Below, one piece after another: positions 56,475-64,000 of a stretch of 64,000 nucleotides of DNA. The notes below the pieces were generated by a model. It saw nothing but the letters and a program-made list of their open reading frames with translations. It was not told the DNA's origin and ran no database searches. The DNA is from Primulina eburnea (taxonomy: Eukaryota > Streptophyta > Magnoliopsida > Lamiales > Gesneriaceae). Location: positions 9,014,183 through 9,078,182 of the forward strand of contig NC_133117.1 in assembly GCF_022965805.1 (NCBI RefSeq), written 5' to 3'. A program made the position numbers and the translations under genes. Positions within the stretch are counted from its first letter, which is position 1. Each line of letters opens with the position of its first letter.

Positions 56475-56848
56475 AAATATGTGAAAACCCAAATCAAATC
56501 AGTCTTGCAATATTTCATGCATTTCGAATAAATGTGCAAAATGTGCTTTCTCCATTTAATCACTATTATTCTAAATTGAATTGATCAAGTTGTAACAGTA
56601 GAATAAAAGAGAATTAAAGGTCATTTGAGTCATTGTTCAGCAGCCTTAAAATACAAGCATGCGACCTTCAAATTCAAAATTTTAAATAGGACATATACAG
56701 CTGGTTAATTTTGAGGGGTTGTAACAGCTAATTTAAGGTCTATTAACAGCCATTATTGAGTGGTAACAACTTCCTATTCAGCTGATCATTTCCACATATA
56801 AATAGTGGCCAAAGGTTGAGGGGAAACACAAGAAAAAATCACCAAATC
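56475..56848. other. Unassigned spacer
   Basis: No gene, repeat or signal recognised in 374 bp. AAATC at 56844-56848 would be the target-site copy of the LTR that follows. Confidence 0.4.
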
Positions 56849-57714
56849 TGAAACGTCTGCTATTCGTTTTGATTAAAACGCGCTAGGGAAATTTTTTTTT
56901 TCTTAATCTCCATAATTCAAAATATACATATATACACTTTAAAATACCTTGACATCATTTTTAAAATATAACAAAAAACTAAAATTTAAAAATCAAAGGA
57001 AAATAGTTTGAATCATAAAATCGTCAAACGTTTACCAAACCTAAAACTATTATTTAAAAGTATAGCACATATTATATACACTCAAAAATTTCTCATGTCA
57101 TAAATAAAAAGTCATAAAATATCTTTAACATAACTTAAAAACATAATTCATAACTAGTGCGGAAAACTAGCGTCGGTCATCGGGTTATGTGCATCTTCAG
57201 TCCAGTCAAATCAACTATCAAGACCTCCATTAAACATTATTATCATAATCACCTGTACCAATAACACCTAGTGAGTCTAAAGGCTCAACACACCATAATC
57301 TTGATAATAAGTACTACATATACAGATCACACACAACAGTGAACATACTTGTACATATAATATCGTTTTCATGAAGATTTATAAACTTTAAGCATAATAT
57401 TTTCGTAAACCTTTTCATAATGCATGAACTTTAAATAAACCATTTTCATAATGATGCATCAACTTTAAACATAAATATTTTCATAAACTTTTTATATAAA
57501 CATAAACATATTCATATTCGTATCCATATTCGTATCAACATATTGATATCATCATATTCATATTCGTGTTTTATTGAATTCAGATCGTGATTGTGACTCG
57601 TATTCGTATTCTTATTGGACGATGGATCCATCTAGAAAAAACTACAGTACTGGGCGGCGGGAACACCAGCAACACTCTCACTGGTCAACTGAGCCTTGGC
57701 CAACGTATTAACAT
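56849..57714 (-). repeat. Gypsy LTR, same family as 11573-13439 (split by Tat-B)
   Basis: The reverse complement matches 12600-13439: TGAAACGTCTGCTATTCG at its left edge, CACCTAGTGAGTCTAAAG in the middle, hexanucleotide ATTCATATTCGT repeats, and ACTGGGCGGCGGGAACACCA at the right. It is cut at 57714 by Tat-B (target site AACAT, 57710-57714). The rest would lie beyond Tat-B, outside the window. Confidence 0.75.
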
Positions 57715-58056
57715 TGATACCCCAGGGATGAGCCCATCAAGATCTGGCCCAAACTCCCGGCCCATATCTGAGGCCCACAGGTGAAGGGCCCATCCGAAGC
57801 CCAGGTATTCTCCTATAAATACCATGTTTGAGCGTATGATTATTCATTCACTATATTATTTTCAGCAGCACCCTTAGCTGCTCCCCCCATATATTCTCAG
57901 TCACTGACTTGAGCGTCGGAGGGGCTACGCCAGGACACCCTCCTGGCCCCCTCTTAACGATCTTCTTTGTTATTTCAGGCTCAGGGTAACTTCAAAACCC
58001 GCGTCTGGATTAGTGACACTTGCTGGGAGCGGACCCTAAATTTCCCGTGAGTATCA
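57715..58056 (+). repeat. Tat-B 5' LTR
   Basis: 342 bp, TGATACCCCAGGG to CGTGAGTATCA. A TATAAATACC box at 57814-57823 is the likely promoter. The first 100 bp differ substantially from Tat-A, while the later GGAGGGGCTACGCCAGGAC block is shared. Confidence 0.88.
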
Positions 58057-58058
58057 AT

Positions 58059-58074
58059 TGGCGCCGTCTGTGGG
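58059..58074 (+). other. Tat-B primer-binding site
   Basis: TGGCGCCGTCTGTGGG, two bases after the LTR, identical to Tat-A. Confidence 0.82.
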
Positions 58075-58098
58075 AAACACTTGAGTTGAGACGTAGAG

Positions 58099-58962
58099 AT
58101 GGTAGGCAGGGGAGGAAGTAGAAGAGCTCCCTCAGCGTCATCACGTCTTCAGAGGGGACCTGAACAGTCTCATGTTGAGACAAGACAGGAACAACCTTGT
58201 CAAGAGACTAGAACTGAGCAGCCCCGTCACGAGACGAGGGTTGAGCAAACCCGTCCTAATGAGAACGTGGGAAACTTAACCCTGGAACAGTTGGGCCAAT
58301 TCATCGCCCGTACAGTAGATGAGGCAATGAGGAGGAACCAAGAGTCCATGGGTGCTGGGGGACAGGCCCCTCGTCAGGAGCATGAGGAAAATGTTGAAGT
58401 CCACCAGAGTAGGGTGGAGGAAACACCACCCATACAAAGTGGAGAGATTAGTGAGATGGGGGAGATGTGGAAGGAAATACGGATGTTGAGACAACAGGTG
58501 GGAAGCAGAGCGCCGGTCCCCAAGAAAGGAAGTCCTTTTTCACTTGCCATTCTGGAGGAAGGACTTCCCCCGAGTTTCCGACAACCGAATGTTGGAGAAT
58601 ATGATGGACATACCGACCCCGAAGAGCATTTAGGGAGATTTGAGAATGCGGCTTTGTTGCATCAGTACACAGATGGAGTGAAATGCCGGGTGTTCTTGGG
58701 CACGTTGGTTAGGTCAGCCCAGCAGTGGTTTAACACCTTGCAGCCTAACTCCATACGTTCCTTTGAGGACTTTTCAGTCGCTTTCTTGCACAGATTTGCC
58801 AGTAGTAAGCGACATCAGAAAAATTATTTGAGCTTGTTCGTGATGAAACAGCAAGAGGCCGAGACTTTGCGAGAATTTGTCCAGCGTTTTAACAATGCGG
58901 CGTTGGAGATACCAGCGGCTACCCCGGACATCATGATAAGTGCTTTCGTCGAGCTACGATGA
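58099..58962 (+). CDS. gag: Tat-B gag N-terminal (capsid) part
   Basis: 287 codons from MVGRGGSRRAPSASSRLQRG, 25 bp after the primer site. The capsid part reads FRQPNVGEYDGHTDPEEHLG, RVFLGTLVRSAQQWFNTLQP, RSFEDFSVAFLHRFASSKRH, LREFVQRFNNAALEIP. It ends at a TGA after SAFVELR. Compared with Tat-A, about 54 bp are missing at 58945 (between AGTGCTT and TCGTCGAGC). Gag's second half continues in another frame of the next ORF, with 23 bp of overlap. A ribosomal frameshift is possible in principle, but the deletion makes an inactivating change more likely. Confidence 0.88.
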   Translation: MVGRGGSRRAPSASSRLQRGPEQSHVETRQEQPCQETRTEQPRHETRVEQTRPNENVGNLTLEQLGQFIARTVDEAMRRNQESMGAGGQAPRQEHEENVEVHQSRVEETPPIQSGEISEMGEMWKEIRMLRQQVGSRAPVPKKGSPFSLAILEEGLPPSFRQPNVGEYDGHTDPEEHLGRFENAALLHQYTDGVKCRVFLGTLVRSAQQWFNTLQPNSIRSFEDFSVAFLHRFASSKRHQKNYLSLFVMKQQEAETLREFVQRFNNAALEIPAATPDIMISAFVELR

Positions 58963-61900
58963 TCTGTTGGCTCGAGCTGAGAAGTATGTAAACTTGGAGG
59001 ATGCTCAACGGTACAGAAGGATGGAGAATCGGCCCGGAGGAAGCAGAGCTGAGGGAGCGGAGAAAGGGGGAAGGAAGAGGGGTGCGGGGGAAAGAGAGGA
59101 GGAGAGAAATAGAAATAGAGGACCATTCTCGGCACATGTTCCTCTTAATAGGAATCGTGATAAAGTGATGGAGGTGAGGGAGTCAGAGGGAAGGTGGGAG
59201 AAGTCGCAGAGAGCGGAGGGCGGAGTTAGGATGCCTCCAGTGGACGGAAGAGAGGGATCCTCATCCGGGGACCGACCAAAACCTCGCACGTCTCCTAGAC
59301 GGGGTCGAGGTCCTCCTTGGATCAACCGGAGGGTAGGAGAGCCGAGAAGAGAAGGGCAGGGTCAGGATGCTCCTCGGGGACCTGTCGAGCCGAGGAGAAG
59401 AGCAGACGAAGATAACCACCCCACGAGGGGAATGATTCACATGATCTCGGGGGGTGCTACTGATGGAGACTCTGGGCGAGCCCGGAAAGCGCACGGAATA
59501 AGGTTGGAGAATTTTGAAATATCCAGGGTTGCAGACTTACCCCAAGATCCTGTCATCAGCTTCGGGCCGGAGGACCTTCGAGGCATCGTGGCCCCTCATA
59601 ACGATGCCTTGGTGGTGACGGCCACCATTGCCAACTACGATGTGGCAAGGATCTTCATTGATAATGGGAGCTCTGTAAATATATTGTTTAAGAGCACGAT
59701 GGATCAAATGAAAGTTGAAGGATTCGAGTTTGATCCAGTCTCCACTCCTCTATATGGGTTTGCGGGCCATGCCATTCCGCCGCTGGGTCAGATTACTCTT
59801 CCCCTATCTTTAGGAAGTGACTCTCGGCGGGTAACAAAGATGATAACATTTACCGTGGTGGATACCCCCTCATCGTATAATGGAATCCTGGGGCGGCCAG
59901 CCTTAAAGGATTTCAGAGCCGTAGCTTCCACCTATCATCAGAAGTTGAAGTTTCCTGTGGGGAGGGAGGTTGGAGTCTTATGTGGGGACCAGAAAGTCGC
60001 TCGTCGATGTTATGAGGGGATAGTGAAAGAAGAGGGGAAGAGGGCACGTGTGGAGGTCAATATGATTAGAAGGGGACGAAGCGGGTTGCCCGTGGTAAGG
60101 AGGGAGGTTCATGAGGTGATGGATGAGAAGCCGGAGATCGTGACATTGGGGCCTGACCAGAAAACTCTAAGAATAGCCCCTGACCTTGACCCAGAGGTAA
60201 GGGAAAAACTTATTACTTGTTTACAAGCTAATCTCAACAGGTTCGCTTGGTCTGCCCAAGAGCTCACAGGGACGAGTCCAGAGGTAGCAGAACATCGGTT
60301 AAACATCTTACCGAATTCTCGTCCCGTGAAACAGAAGAAAAGACACTTCGGGCCCGAGAAAGATATAGTTATAAAAAAGGAGGTGGGAGAGTTGCTCAGT
60401 GCCGGGCACATTCGAGAGGTACAATTTCCTACTTGGCTCTCGAATGTCGTTCTTGTTCCGAAAAGTTCAGGAAAATGGAGGATGTGTGTGGACTTCAGAG
60501 ATCTCAACAAGGCATGTCCTAAAGATTGTTATCCCTTGCCGCGGATAGATCAGTTGGTGGACTCCACAGCTGGACATCAGTATTTGTGCATGCTGGACGC
60601 TTATCAGGGGTACCATCAAATCCCCTTGGCAGTGGAGGATCAAGATAAAGTAAGTTTCATCACCTCAGAAGGAACTTTCTGTTACGTGGTCATGCCCTTC
60701 GGACTCAAAAATGCCGGAGCCACGTATCAGCGGTTGATGGATAAAGTCTTTTCTAAGCAGGTGGGGAGGAATGTGAAAGTGTATGTGGATGACATCATGG
60801 TAAAGTCTAAGGATTCGACCCTGCTCATACCTGACTTAGTGGAGACATTTTCCACCCTCAGGTCCTATGGGCTGAAGCTGAACCCTCAAAAGTGTATATT
60901 TGGGGTGAAGAGTGGGAAGTTTCTGGGTTATATGGTGACGGAGAGGGGAATTGAGGCTAACCCTGAGAAAGTTCAAGCTATTCAGAATATGGTCTCTCCC
61001 CAGGGACCCAAGGATGTTCAGCAGTTGACAGGGAGGATTGCTGCGCTGGCACGTTTTATCTCGAGGTCTGCCCACAGGAGCTTACCTTTCTTCCGGACCT
61101 TGCGAAAAGCAAAAAAATTTGAATGGGGGCCGGATTGTGAGAAGGCTTTCACAGAATTGAAGGAGTACCTGGCCGGGCTTCCCGTCCTAGCCAAACCGGC
61201 AACGGGTGAGCTTTTATGGGTATATTTATCTGCCACTGAAGGGGCTGTGAGTTCAGTCCTTGTTAAGCTGGATGGATCAGTTCAGCAGCCGGTGTACTAT
61301 GTTTCGCATGCACTCAAAGGGGCAGAGATCCGATACTCCGGGTTGGAAAAATTGGCTTTGGCTTTGGTAATGACAGCCCGACGCTTGACGTCTTACTTCT
61401 TATCTCATCCGATTGTGGTGCTCACCAACAGTCCATTGGGTAGAATCCTCACTCATTCTGATATATCCGGCCGCTTGGTTAAGTGGACTACGGAGTTGGG
61501 AGAATATGACATTCAGTATGAGCCGAGAACAGCTATTAAAGCACAGGCCTTAGCCGATTTTCTGGCTGAGACTGTTCATCAAGAGAATGAAGACCCTTGG
61601 AAGGTGTATGTGGATGGTTCATCGTCGAAGGATGGAAGTGGAGTGGGAGTAGTACTAATTTCACCAGCTGGGGAGGAAGTGAAGTTGGCTGTAAGGTTGG
61701 ACTTTCGAGCCTCCAATAATGAGGCAGAGTATGAGGCTGTGCTGTCCGGACTTCGAGCAGCCAGAAATGTGGGAGCTACCCGAGTACTTATTTTTTCTGA
61801 CTCGCAGTTGGTAGCACAACAGATGAAGGGGATGTATGATGTGAAAGATGAGAAACTTATTGAGTATGCTCGAGAAGTAGACAGAGTTAGAGAGAAATTC

Positions 61901-63286
61901 ACGGAGATTACATTTGAACAGATCCCCAGGAAAGAAAATGAAAAGGCGGACGCTCTAGCCAAAATGGCTGGAACAATGGGAAGTTGGAAGAATAGAGATG
62001 TGGTATTTCAAATCGAATTCGCACCTCACACGAGTTCACCTGCAGTTGAGCAAGAAGAAGAGGATTGGAGGACTGGCATAATTGATTACCTGAAAGAGGG
62101 AAAACTTCCTGCTGACCCCAGAGAGGCTCGTAAGTTGAAGACAAAATGTGCACGCTATGTAATGGTTGGGGACGTGTTGTTTAGAACGTCTTTTGCAGGA
62201 CCGCTTCTTCGGTGTTTGAGTTACCAAGAGGCTGATTATGTGCTTCGAGAAGTTCACGAGGGGTGTTGTGGAAATCATTTGGGAGCTTATGCATTGGCAA
62301 GGAAGGTGCTCCTCGCCGGTTATTCTTGGCCCTCAGTGCTGCATGATGCTCAAAAGTTGGTAATGTCTTGTGATAGTTGTCAACGTCATGCACGGTTGAG
62401 TCACCGACCGGCCGCGATGATGAAGGCTGTCACGGCCGCCTGTCCCTTTGACCAGTGGGGAATGGATATCGTGGGACCATTTCCTATAGCTCCGGCTCAG
62501 AAAAAATTCCTACTGGTAGCAGTTGATTATTTTTCAAAGTGGGTGGAAGCAGAGCCTTTGGCCAGAATCACTGAGAACGACGTCCTGAAATTCTTGTGGA
62601 AGAGTATAGTATGCAGGTACGGGGTACCTAGGAGGCTGATATCCGATAATGGGAGACAGTTCCAAGGGGCCAAAATCGAAGCTTGGTGTAAGGAGATGAA
62701 GATCCAACAAGTCTTTACCTCTGTAGCTTACCCGCAGAGTAATGGCCAGGTGGAGGTGACTAATCGGACGCTGGTACAGGGTCTGAAAGTTCGACTGGGC
62801 AAAGCTAAAGGCAATTGGGTGGATGAGCTACCAAGTGTCTTATGGGCATACCGAACCACTCCGAGAGAAGGAACCAAAGAAACTCCTTTCGGTTTGGTTT
62901 ATGGTACTGAAGCAATGCTCCCGGCTGAGATCGGGTTGGAATCGGCAAGGGTGATGTTTTATGACGAGGACAATGGTACGAGACGCGCTACTGACCTTGA
63001 TCTGTTGGAGGGAAAGAGAGAATCTGCCAGCATTCAACTAGAAGCTTATAAGAACCGCATTGCACAGTCTTATAATCGGAGAGTCGTGCAGAGAAACTTT
63101 CAAGTAGGTGACTTGGTCCTAAGGAAGGTGCAAGAAGAACAGAGGGGAAAACTGGACCCAAAGTGGGAGGGTCCCTTCAAGGTGGTCGAGAGACTGAGCT
63201 CTGGAGCCTATTACTTAGAGAATACGCAAGGCAAAGCTTTGAAGAGGCCTTGGAATGCTTATCACATCAGAAAATATTATTCTTGA
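58940..63286 (+). CDS. pol: Tat-B gag C-terminus plus complete pol
   Basis: A single 1448-codon frame without stops. It opens at a GTG in mid-gene, so no real start is implied. Order with approximate residues: Gag tail (LLARAEKYVNLEDAQRYRRM, 8-170); protease (IFIDNGSSVNILF, 240); RT (CVDFRDLNKACPKDCYPLPR; catalytic VYVDDIMVKS, 612-620); RNase H (VYVDGSSSKDGSG, 889; SNNEAEYEAV; FSDSQLVAQQ); integrase zinc region (HEGCCGNH, CDSCQRHA, 1100-1150), core (WGMDIVGPFP, ISDNGRQFQG, NGQVEVTNRT, 1170-1275) and C-terminal domain (NFQVGDLVLRKV, WEGPFKVVERLSSGAYY). All visible catalytic acids are present. It could supply enzymes to relatives such as Tat-A, if expressed (inference). Confidence 0.95.
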   Translation: MLSSSYDDLLARAEKYVNLEDAQRYRRMENRPGGSRAEGAEKGGRKRGAGEREEERNRNRGPFSAHVPLNRNRDKVMEVRESEGRWEKSQRAEGGVRMPPVDGREGSSSGDRPKPRTSPRRGRGPPWINRRVGEPRREGQGQDAPRGPVEPRRRADEDNHPTRGMIHMISGGATDGDSGRARKAHGIRLENFEISRVADLPQDPVISFGPEDLRGIVAPHNDALVVTATIANYDVARIFIDNGSSVNILFKSTMDQMKVEGFEFDPVSTPLYGFAGHAIPPLGQITLPLSLGSDSRRVTKMITFTVVDTPSSYNGILGRPALKDFRAVASTYHQKLKFPVGREVGVLCGDQKVARRCYEGIVKEEGKRARVEVNMIRRGRSGLPVVRREVHEVMDEKPEIVTLGPDQKTLRIAPDLDPEVREKLITCLQANLNRFAWSAQELTGTSPEVAEHRLNILPNSRPVKQKKRHFGPEKDIVIKKEVGELLSAGHIREVQFPTWLSNVVLVPKSSGKWRMCVDFRDLNKACPKDCYPLPRIDQLVDSTAGHQYLCMLDAYQGYHQIPLAVEDQDKVSFITSEGTFCYVVMPFGLKNAGATYQRLMDKVFSKQVGRNVKVYVDDIMVKSKDSTLLIPDLVETFSTLRSYGLKLNPQKCIFGVKSGKFLGYMVTERGIEANPEKVQAIQNMVSPQGPKDVQQLTGRIAALARFISRSAHRSLPFFRTLRKAKKFEWGPDCEKAFTELKEYLAGLPVLAKPATGELLWVYLSATEGAVSSVLVKLDGSVQQPVYYVSHALKGAEIRYSGLEKLALALVMTARRLTSYFLSHPIVVLTNSPLGRILTHSDISGRLVKWTTELGEYDIQYEPRTAIKAQALADFLAETVHQENEDPWKVYVDGSSSKDGSGVGVVLISPAGEEVKLAVRLDFRASNNEAEYEAVLSGLRAARNVGATRVLIFSDSQLVAQQMKGMYDVKDEKLIEYAREVDRVREKFTEITFEQIPRKENEKADALAKMAGTMGSWKNRDVVFQIEFAPHTSSPAVEQEEEDWRTGIIDYLKEGKLPADPREARKLKTKCARYVMVGDVLFRTSFAGPLLRCLSYQEADYVLREVHEGCCGNHLGAYALARKVLLAGYSWPSVLHDAQKLVMSCDSCQRHARLSHRPAAMMKAVTAACPFDQWGMDIVGPFPIAPAQKKFLLVAVDYFSKWVEAEPLARITENDVLKFLWKSIVCRYGVPRRLISDNGRQFQGAKIEAWCKEMKIQQVFTSVAYPQSNGQVEVTNRTLVQGLKVRLGKAKGNWVDELPSVLWAYRTTPREGTKETPFGLVYGTEAMLPAEIGLESARVMFYDEDNGTRRATDLDLLEGKRESASIQLEAYKNRIAQSYNRRVVQRNFQVGDLVLRKVQEEQRGKLDPKWEGPFKVVERLSSGAYYLENTQGKALKRPWNAYHIRKYYS

Positions 63287-63342
63287 TTCTGTCATTGATG
63301 TATTTTATTTCCTGACTTTTCCTATGTAATCTATTGGGATTC

Positions 63343-63348
63343 AATAAA
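63343..63348 (+). terminator. Possible poly(A) signal after Tat-B pol
   Basis: AATAAA in GGGATTCAATAAAATCAAG, 57 bp after the pol stop and about 65 bp before the hairpin array. The same context occurs at 46710-46715 in Tat-A. Confidence 0.45.
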
Positions 63349-63408
63349 ATCAAGTTCTTCCCTTTAGTTCATGAATGTTGTTATATTATGAGAGTGATAA
63401 AATAATTC

Positions 63409-64000
63409 TATTTTCCTACTAAGGCATCGCCTAGTAGAGGAGCAGCGTGAATAATTTTTATTTTCCTACTAAGGCATCGCCTAGTAGAGGAGTTAGAGGG
63501 TGAGGGTGTGGATTTTTATTTTCCTACTAAGGCATCGCCTAGTAGAGGAGTTAGAGGGTGATGGTGTTGATTTTTGTTTTCCTGCTAAGGTGTCACCTAG
63601 CAGAGGAGTTAGAGGGTGAGGGTGTGGATTTTTATTTTCCTACTAAGGCATCGCCTAGTAGAGGAGTTAGAGGGTGAGGGTGTTGATTTTTATTTTCCTG
63701 CTAAGGTGTCACCTAGCAGAGGAGTTAGAGGGTGAGGGTGTGGATTTTTATTTTCCTACTAAGGCATCGCCTAGTAGAGGAGTTAGAGGGTGAGGGTGTT
63801 GATTTTTATTTTCCTGCTAAGGTGTCACCTAGCAGAGGAGTTAGAGGGTGAGGGTGTGGATTTTTATTTTCCTACTAAGGCATCGCCTAGTAGAGGAGTT
63901 AGAGGGTGAGGGTGAGGGTGTTGGTTTTTATTTTCCTGCTAAGGTGTCACCTAGCAGAGGATTTAGAGGGTGAGGGTGTGGATTTTTATTTTCCTACTAA
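63409..64000. repeat. Tandem hairpin array of Tat-B (runs off the window)
   Basis: Eleven hairpins visible, mostly at ~59-bp spacing. Two types: arms CTACT-A-AGGC and GCCTAGTAG around ATC, and arms CTGCT-A-AGGT and ACCTAGCAG around GTC. After two initial first-type units they alternate strictly from about 63522 onward. Spacers are AGGAGTTAGAGGGTGAGGGTG plus TTTTTATTTTC (given in pieces of no more than 20: AGGAGTTAGAGGGTGAGGG, TTTTTATTTTC). Confidence 0.9.

Larger units (their letters stand above)
57715..64000 (+). mobile_element. Tat-B, Tat-type Gypsy element, 5' part (continues past the window)
   Basis: Plus-strand element with a 342-bp 5' LTR (57715-58056), primer site, gag, an uninterrupted pol frame and the start of a tandem hairpin array. 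Close relative of Tat-A at the protein level throughout gag and pol. The 3' LTR and any opposite-strand gene lie beyond 64000. AACAT precedes it as the presumed target-site copy. Confidence 0.94.

Noticed and set aside
1..64000. tRNA or rRNA genes
   Set aside because: None recognised by reading; the only tRNA-like signals are the retrotransposon primer sites. A tRNAscan-SE run would be decisive.

Overview
The window looks like a gene-poor, retrotransposon-dense stretch of a flowering-plant (eudicot) nuclear genome. The evidence is Copia and Gypsy elements of plant type, initiator-tRNA-Met primer sites, a CACTA transposon, GT-AG introns, and a plant-specific divergent-C1 (DC1) zinc-finger gene. 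Two open frames (39786-40448 and 21664-21876) resemble retrotransposon-linked proteins I associate from memory with Lamiales such as Gesneriaceae; that placement is a weak inference.

Layout. 1-366 and 11573-13439: a Gypsy LTR sitting in Athila gag, itself split by an 11.2-kb Copia element (Copia-1, minus, 367-11572, TSD CGTGG), which in turn holds a solo Gypsy LTR (5065-6856, TSD ATTTG). 13440-18313: remains of an Athila element lacking RT, RNase H and integrase. 18730-21636: a long Gypsy LTR-like block. 22212-30994: a non-autonomous CACTA transposon (TSD GAT) split by a very young Tekay-like Gypsy element (22895-30287, TSD GTAAG, 1362-bp LTRs with four differences seen). 31360-36081: a decayed Copia element (Copia-2, plus, TSD CGCAT). 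37377-39282: the only clear host gene, a two-exon gene for about 595 residues with nine DC1-like modules. 39786-41083: a retroelement remnant with an extra ORF downstream of RNase H. 41349-52410: a Tat-type Gypsy element on the minus strand (Tat-A, TSD ATCCT). 52499-56474: a partial duplicate of the DC1 locus, dead, with a Copia-1-family LTR inserted (52835-54960, TSD GTTAT). 56849-57714: an LTR related to the first one. 57715 to the window end: a second Tat element on the plus strand (Tat-B) with an intact 1448-codon pol frame.

The most interesting system is in Tat-A. Besides gag-pol on the minus strand it carries an opposite-strand gene with its own TATA box, three putative exons, a Transposase_28-like region and a coiled coil. 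The two units converge on about 27 tandem ~58-bp repeats, each with a short hairpin whose arms co-vary between repeat types. AATAAA signals lie on both sides of the array. Tat-B carries the same kind of array after pol, arranged as a strict two-type alternation.

A theme across the window is that five distinct element families (Copia-1 LTR, solo Gypsy LTR, Tekay U3, CACTA interior, Tat 3' region) each carry arrays of short inverted repeats. Insertion order can be read from the nesting, target-site duplications and LTR divergence. All functional statements are inferred by reading motifs; no search was run.
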